Below are positions 59,486 through 64,000 of a stretch of DNA of 64,000 nucleotides, piece after piece. This stretch comes from Bolinopsis microptera. Taxonomy: Eukaryota > Ctenophora > Tentaculata > Lobata > Bolinopsidae. Every line of letters begins with the position of its first letter. The first letter of the stretch is position 1. The translations under genes and the position numbers were made by a program. The stretch lies in contig NC_087082.1 of the NCBI RefSeq assembly GCF_026151205.1, forward strand, positions 10,052,901 to 10,116,900, read 5' to 3'. Below the pieces are notes generated by a model. The model did not search any database. It saw only the letters and a program-made list of their open reading frames with translations, and was not told the DNA's origin.

Positions 59486-62458
59486 TTACCATATATTGGG
59501 GTCACCTCGATTTTGGAGGGATAGCAAGTGCTTTTTAAGGTTAGATTTAATAATACCTGACGAGGCTGATAAGTCTGAATTTTTGGAAGAACCCGGGATT
59601 ATTATCCCATCTTCATTAGCATCACATATTTCGAATACATAGGGGATGAGATCATTCCAAATTTTCGTAGAGGTGTACAAAACGTTCTGTTGGGAGATAT
59701 CTAACCTCAGTTATAGGAAAATCAGACGAAGTTTTTCATTTCTAGGACAGAACTTGAGAAGATCTGTAATCGACTGGGGGACATCAAATTTAAGAATTTT
59801 GAATAGTTCCATAAATGTATGGTACATGTGCAGATTCTCCAGGTTCATAATTTTCTGCTCAGTGAATAGCGGTTTAGTGTGTTCAAGACAGTAGTTCTTG
59901 CTAGCCATGTGTTCGTTATAAGTTAATGATGATATTATACAATTAAGTACATCATTATTCATTAAATACAATACTAACGTAATTTAATCCATTCTAGGAA
60001 AATGATGTGATCTCGGAGGCTATTCGTCTACTCGACGTTGGTGGTTGCTCTACGGTGTACCAGTGCTGCTAGCCACGCCAGTTGCGGTTGTATGTTGGTG
60101 GACTTGTGTTAGGAGTCGTGTTCTTCGGTGTGACAAGTGTGTACTATCGGTGAGAAGATAGATTACAGTTGCAGTGTACGGTCGGTGTGACCAGTGTTTG
60201 TACTATCGGTGAAAAGATAGATTACAGTGTACGGTCGGTGTGACCAGTGTGGACTATCGGTGAATATAAGTCAATTGGATTGTACTTAAGATAGATTCCA
60301 GTACGAAGAACTTCAGAGAAGAACTCCACAGATCTCAACAGAAGACAAGTAATAGTGTCGGTGTATTGTAGAGATCTCAACAGAAGACAAGTAATAGTGT
60401 CGGTATATTGTAGTAGAGAAGTTACATTGATTGATAGTGATTTGGATACTTTATATAATTGAAGTGATTGAGTTATTATATATATTGAATTACTATTTAC
60501 CTTTGTTAGTCATTGCAGTGCGAGTGCGTAGTGGAGTGTGTTAGTTTGGAAAGCAATTGACTAGGAAAGATTCACTTAGTACAATATTGTGTATTATCTC
60601 ATTATCAGTGTTCAAGTAGATAGTATTGTGTATTATCTAAATTTACTTATTCCAGTTTTATAATATCGTGTTTATCTTATTATCACTTGAACGTGCACAG
60701 GTTAAGTTGTATTATTTATGATCAAAATTGGGAATGTTACCAAATAGCAGTCTTATACATCGTTTTTGAATTGCAAAGATTTTATTCAGCTTATGTTTAG
60801 GGATCCCACCCAAGCAACTTATACAATAGCTAAGATGTGACATAAAAAGAGCATTGTATAGTTTCAAATATTCAGATTTGGGAATAAATTTGCAAATTCT
60901 CTTAATCGATACAATACTGGAGTTCAGCTTCAAAGATAAATGATTAAGATGTGGTTCCCAACTTAGCTGTTCGTCTATTATCACCCCAAGAAGCTTTGTA
61001 CATTGAACTTTTTTTAGCCTTTTTTTCATCTATTGAAATCGTTAGATTCCTGTTAAAGGGCCGTGTTCTGGCACAGGTCTGTGTTGCTCTTGACAAACCT
61101 GGCTGAAAATGCATATAACATAAACAACTTTTCCCTGCATTTATATGTAACTTGTTAGACTCCATATAGTTACTGACTTGTTTCATTACATGATTAGCTT
61201 TTTCAAAATCTTCCTGTGCTGAACGACCAGTCACAAAAATATTTGTATCATCAGCAAAAAGGACGAATTCAGCCAAGCTTGAGGAGCTCACAATATCATT
61301 TATATAAATCAGAAATGGTAGAGGTCCTAACACTGACCCCTGGGGTACACCATACTCAACTGAACACTTGTCCGATTTTTCAGTTTGAAAAGAAGTTACT
61401 CGGCTACGGTTTGTAAGATAACTAGCAAGAGTTTTTAGTGCAATACCTCTTACTCCATAGTGTTCAAGTTTATGCAGAAGTTTGTCGTGCTCAATTGTGT
61501 CAAATGCTTTACTTAGATCAATAAATATTCCAATTACATGATTTTTCTGTTCAATCTCATTAAGTATTTTATTGACAGAATAGTTTACGGCATGAGATGT
61601 TGAGTGTTGTTTTCTAAAACCAAATTGTCGATCATAAATCACGTTCATAGCACTGAGGTATAATATATAATTATATAACCTATTATAGATTATTTTTTCA
61701 AGTATTTTTCCAAACATCGGTAATGTAGAAACAGGTCGATAGTTATCAAGGCATCGTGAGTCTCCTTTTTTATAAATTGGTGTAATAGAGCCCGTTTTAA
61801 GCTTGTTTGGAAAGACCCCATTGTCCAAGAACCAATTAAAGAATCTAGAGATATGACCAGACAGATAATTTACACTCTTTTTTAAGACTTTAACAGAGAT
61901 ATCACTTGCCTTCCCATTTTCAAGGCTACCAATAATTTTACTTATCTCTTCCTCGTCACAGGGGCTGAGAAAAAAAGAGTTCACTATTCTTTCTCTGCCC
62001 TGGAGGTATTGTTTAAACTTCGTTTTATTGAAATTGCCATCAGTTACCGTACGAGATGGTACAGAAGATTGAACTTTTGAATTAAGATTACGAGCAATAG
62101 TTGTAGACGAGAAGTAGATGTTAAATCCGTTTGCAATCTCACGGCGTTCAGTTACAATTCTACCATCAATTAAGAATGATGCTTTTATATCTTTTTTAGA
62201 TTTTCACCTGAGTTCGTTAATCAATTCCCAGGTTTTTTAAATATTGCCTTTAGCAAGTTCAAATTTTTTCCCATAGTGGGCTTTTTTCGCAGATTTTATA
62301 GCTCTGTTTAAGATAGAACGATACTCCTTATTCTTAAGATATAAAGTTTCCCCACCTAATGGGTTGATTTTGGTACACGAAACCTTCCATCGCTTGTAGT
62401 GAAAGCATTTAGTAAACACAGATTTAATCAACGCAGAAGTGATCCATGGATTCATCAA
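59486..62458 (-). mobile_element. Non-LTR retrotransposon with RT domain, partly open, 5'-truncated
   Basis: Read leftward from 62458: the linker region (NRAIKSAKKAHYGKKFELAK), then a long RT frame 61984-60944. The frame contains LKTGSITPIYKKGDSRCLDN, YRPVSTLPMFGKILEKIIYN, FGFRKQHSTSHAV, IFIDLSKAFDTIEHDKLL, YGVPQGSVLGPL and the catalytic FVLFADDTN. A frameshift near 61020 leads to LLGVIIDEQLSWEPHLNHL (61000-60940), then LFMSHLSYCISCLGGIPKHK. After a non-homologous gap of about 0.7 kb, the C-terminal part resumes (HTKPLFTEQKIMNLENLHMY at about 59900, SNLKKHLLSLQNRGDPNIW ending at 59486). The RT catalytic motifs are intact, so it is younger than the 50770 LINE. The endonuclease is not seen in the window. 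Confidence 0.9.
59990..60710. repeat. Foreign segment inside LINE 2, with short tandem repeats
   Basis: This interval lacks RT homology. CGGTGTGACCAGTGT...ACTATCGGTGA-AAGATAGATTACAG is repeated about three times (60124-60265, unit about 56 bp). CTCAACAGAAGACAAGTAAT...GTGTCGGT is repeated twice (about 60330-60420). Confidence 0.65.
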
Positions 62459-63668
62459 TCTATTGCGTTTTGATTGAATCTAATCACTAGTTTCTTATTT
62501 AGAGAGTTGATAACTGTTCTGTTTACTCATGAACTCATGTTTGGGTTGACACAGAATTAGTTCCAAGATACTCTTATCAAATTTAAGTTGATGAAATGAA
62601 ACAAAACCAAATTTAAATTTCCATCCTTTAACGACAAATTAATGACAGCTTTGAAAACTATACTCAGTAAATCTATTTGGGATCACCTGGTTAAAAAGTG
62701 AGTTTTCGGTCTTTCTTGTCAAGCATATCAATACGAACGGTATCAATATGAACAATAGATGTGATTCCAAATTACAATGGGCATTTTCTTTGGGCTTATT
62801 TGCGCTATTCTATATCATTGGGCCATGACTTTTGGTATCATTCCAACAACCAATCAATTAACTTTGCTGTTTTTATTACATCTTTCAAAACATTCGATGA
62901 CTGGTTATAACATTATCCATACCATTACCAACTACAAAGTTATCTGCCTCTTGGTATTAGAACTTTTAACGGGTGAGGGAAACGTTCAGTTACTTCAAAT
63001 TCATCGAAGCAACCCACTCACCCACTGACAGTGACAAAAATAAATTTTAAACCTGGCAGCACCGCATATTCAATCTGAACCGAAAATTATACTTCTATTT
63101 AATTAATTACACAAATGTGTTTCCTTACGTCGAGCAGTTGCCTAAAAACTTCCATTACCCTGATAAAATTGAGAACCAAAGCAATCACATGGGCAGCTGA
63201 CTTAAAAGATACCTGGACTCCAAACAAATTTAAATTACAGTAATCTAATTGCAGCGGCACTTACTTGCTTACTATTACTATCATGATTGTACTATATTCT
63301 GAAAAGCTCTCAGATCTATTTTGGGCGTTTTTAACGACTTTTTTTATCAAAAATTTGTTCACAAGATCGAATTTATAACTGATAATTCATTCGATAGTTT
63401 AGTTTATTTGATATCGATATTGATAATTGATATTGTTATTGTTATTGTTGAATGAGTAAACTCCTACGATAAATGAAAAAAAAAAACCTTTTTTACGAAG
63501 GGACTTGGAGTATAAACCATTAACGACTAAGTTCGCATAAATGCCTATCCAACCAAGAATTCAGAAGTTTAAAAATAAGTTATAAGAAAGGAGGTATAAA
63601 TATTCTGAAATGAAAAACTTGATATTTCAAATATTGCGTAATGGTAAGATGATTATATTTTAGTTTAC
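62459..63668. other. Spacer or intron between LINE 2 and lectin gene 2
   Basis: No convincing exon. The 5' exon of lectin gene 1, or the last exon of gene 2, could lie here. Confidence 0.4.
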
Positions 63669-63843
63669 CTTTTTCGCCATAAGTTTCCACCTCGCAAAGA
63701 GTCAAGGCATCGCCAGAAGTTTGAATGATTTTAATCAAGTCTGCGATTGTATCCCCGCATTCGATGGTGTAAGAGTCTTTTCCGCTTTGATAGTCTATTT
63801 GACCACACTGTTTAACAAAATTGCTTCCACTAAAGGCTTCAAC
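63669..63843 (-). CDS. Fucolectin-like gene 2, C-terminal exon (gene continues past the window)
   Basis: The exon reads VEAFSGSNFVKQCGQIDYQS to LTLCEVETYGEK. It is homologous to exon 57204-57021 of gene 1, with the same AAG acceptor, the same phase-1 GTAAAC donor and no HN insertion (ECGDT against ECRHNGDT). Intron sequence upstream also matches (ACAGATTTAATCGTATCTGG at 57325 and 63965). The genes are therefore tandem duplicates. Other exons lie beyond 64000. Confidence 0.82.
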
Positions 63844-64000
63844 CTTAAAAATGGTGGGGTCATTGATATAGTTAATAAGCTTATAATAATTTTCCTCCCT
63901 TAAATACCTTTATTAAATATCTGTGTTGTTGTAATATAAGGAACTTTAAATTTGTTAAAATAACAGATTTAATCGTATCTGGAAAAACTGAGAAGGAACT

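Overview
This is eukaryotic, animal-type DNA. It is AT-rich, its genes are split by GT-AG introns, and it carries many non-coding mobile elements, two non-LTR retrotransposons and tRNA-derived SINEs. The protein families (animal-type glutaminase with C-terminal ankyrin repeats, a PH-domain adaptor with tyrosine motifs, fucolectin-like F-type lectins) suggest an invertebrate metazoan. I cannot name the species. All gene models were built by hand from splice signals and reading-frame continuity.

Layout: 1-1173 is a 52-bp satellite. 1174-6848 is intergenic, with a SINE, a TTAA-flanked MITE and a tandem array. 6849-19789 (+) is an 18-exon glutaminase gene (746 codons) whose second intron holds a 1.39-kb near-perfect palindrome. 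19790-26120 is repeat-rich and I found no gene in it. 26121-29104 (-) is a 6-exon PH-domain adaptor. 31245-36048 (-) is a large Lys/Ser/Pro-rich region with repeated SH3-ligand-like motifs. Its last exon phase would let it splice into the PH exons, so the two may be one gene with two promoters. 37835-47008 is a recent 4.45-kb tandem duplication carrying an intronless DRE-TIM metallolyase (HMGL-like) gene. Copy A has an open barrel domain but has lost the 3' half. Copy B keeps the 3' half with its EF-hand motif but has a nonsense codon and a frameshift. 49246-50630 (+) is an unrecognised five-exon gene that runs into a decayed LINE (50770-54330). That LINE was itself hit by an element carrying an 8-bp repeat array. 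54770-55810 is a second SINE split by a 641-bp insertion. 56884-58568 and 63669-63843 (-) are two related fucolectin-like genes with a second LINE (59486-62458) between them.

The loci do not form an operon-like unit. The clearest theme is mobile-element activity: TTAA-flanked elements, TA-flanked elements, and unusually long G/C homopolymer tracts located at or inside several element families. These have reshaped introns and the ends of several genes. The most interesting biology is the metallolyase/EF-hand gene and its mirror-image breakage, the long palindrome in the glutaminase intron, and the possible two-promoter adaptor gene.
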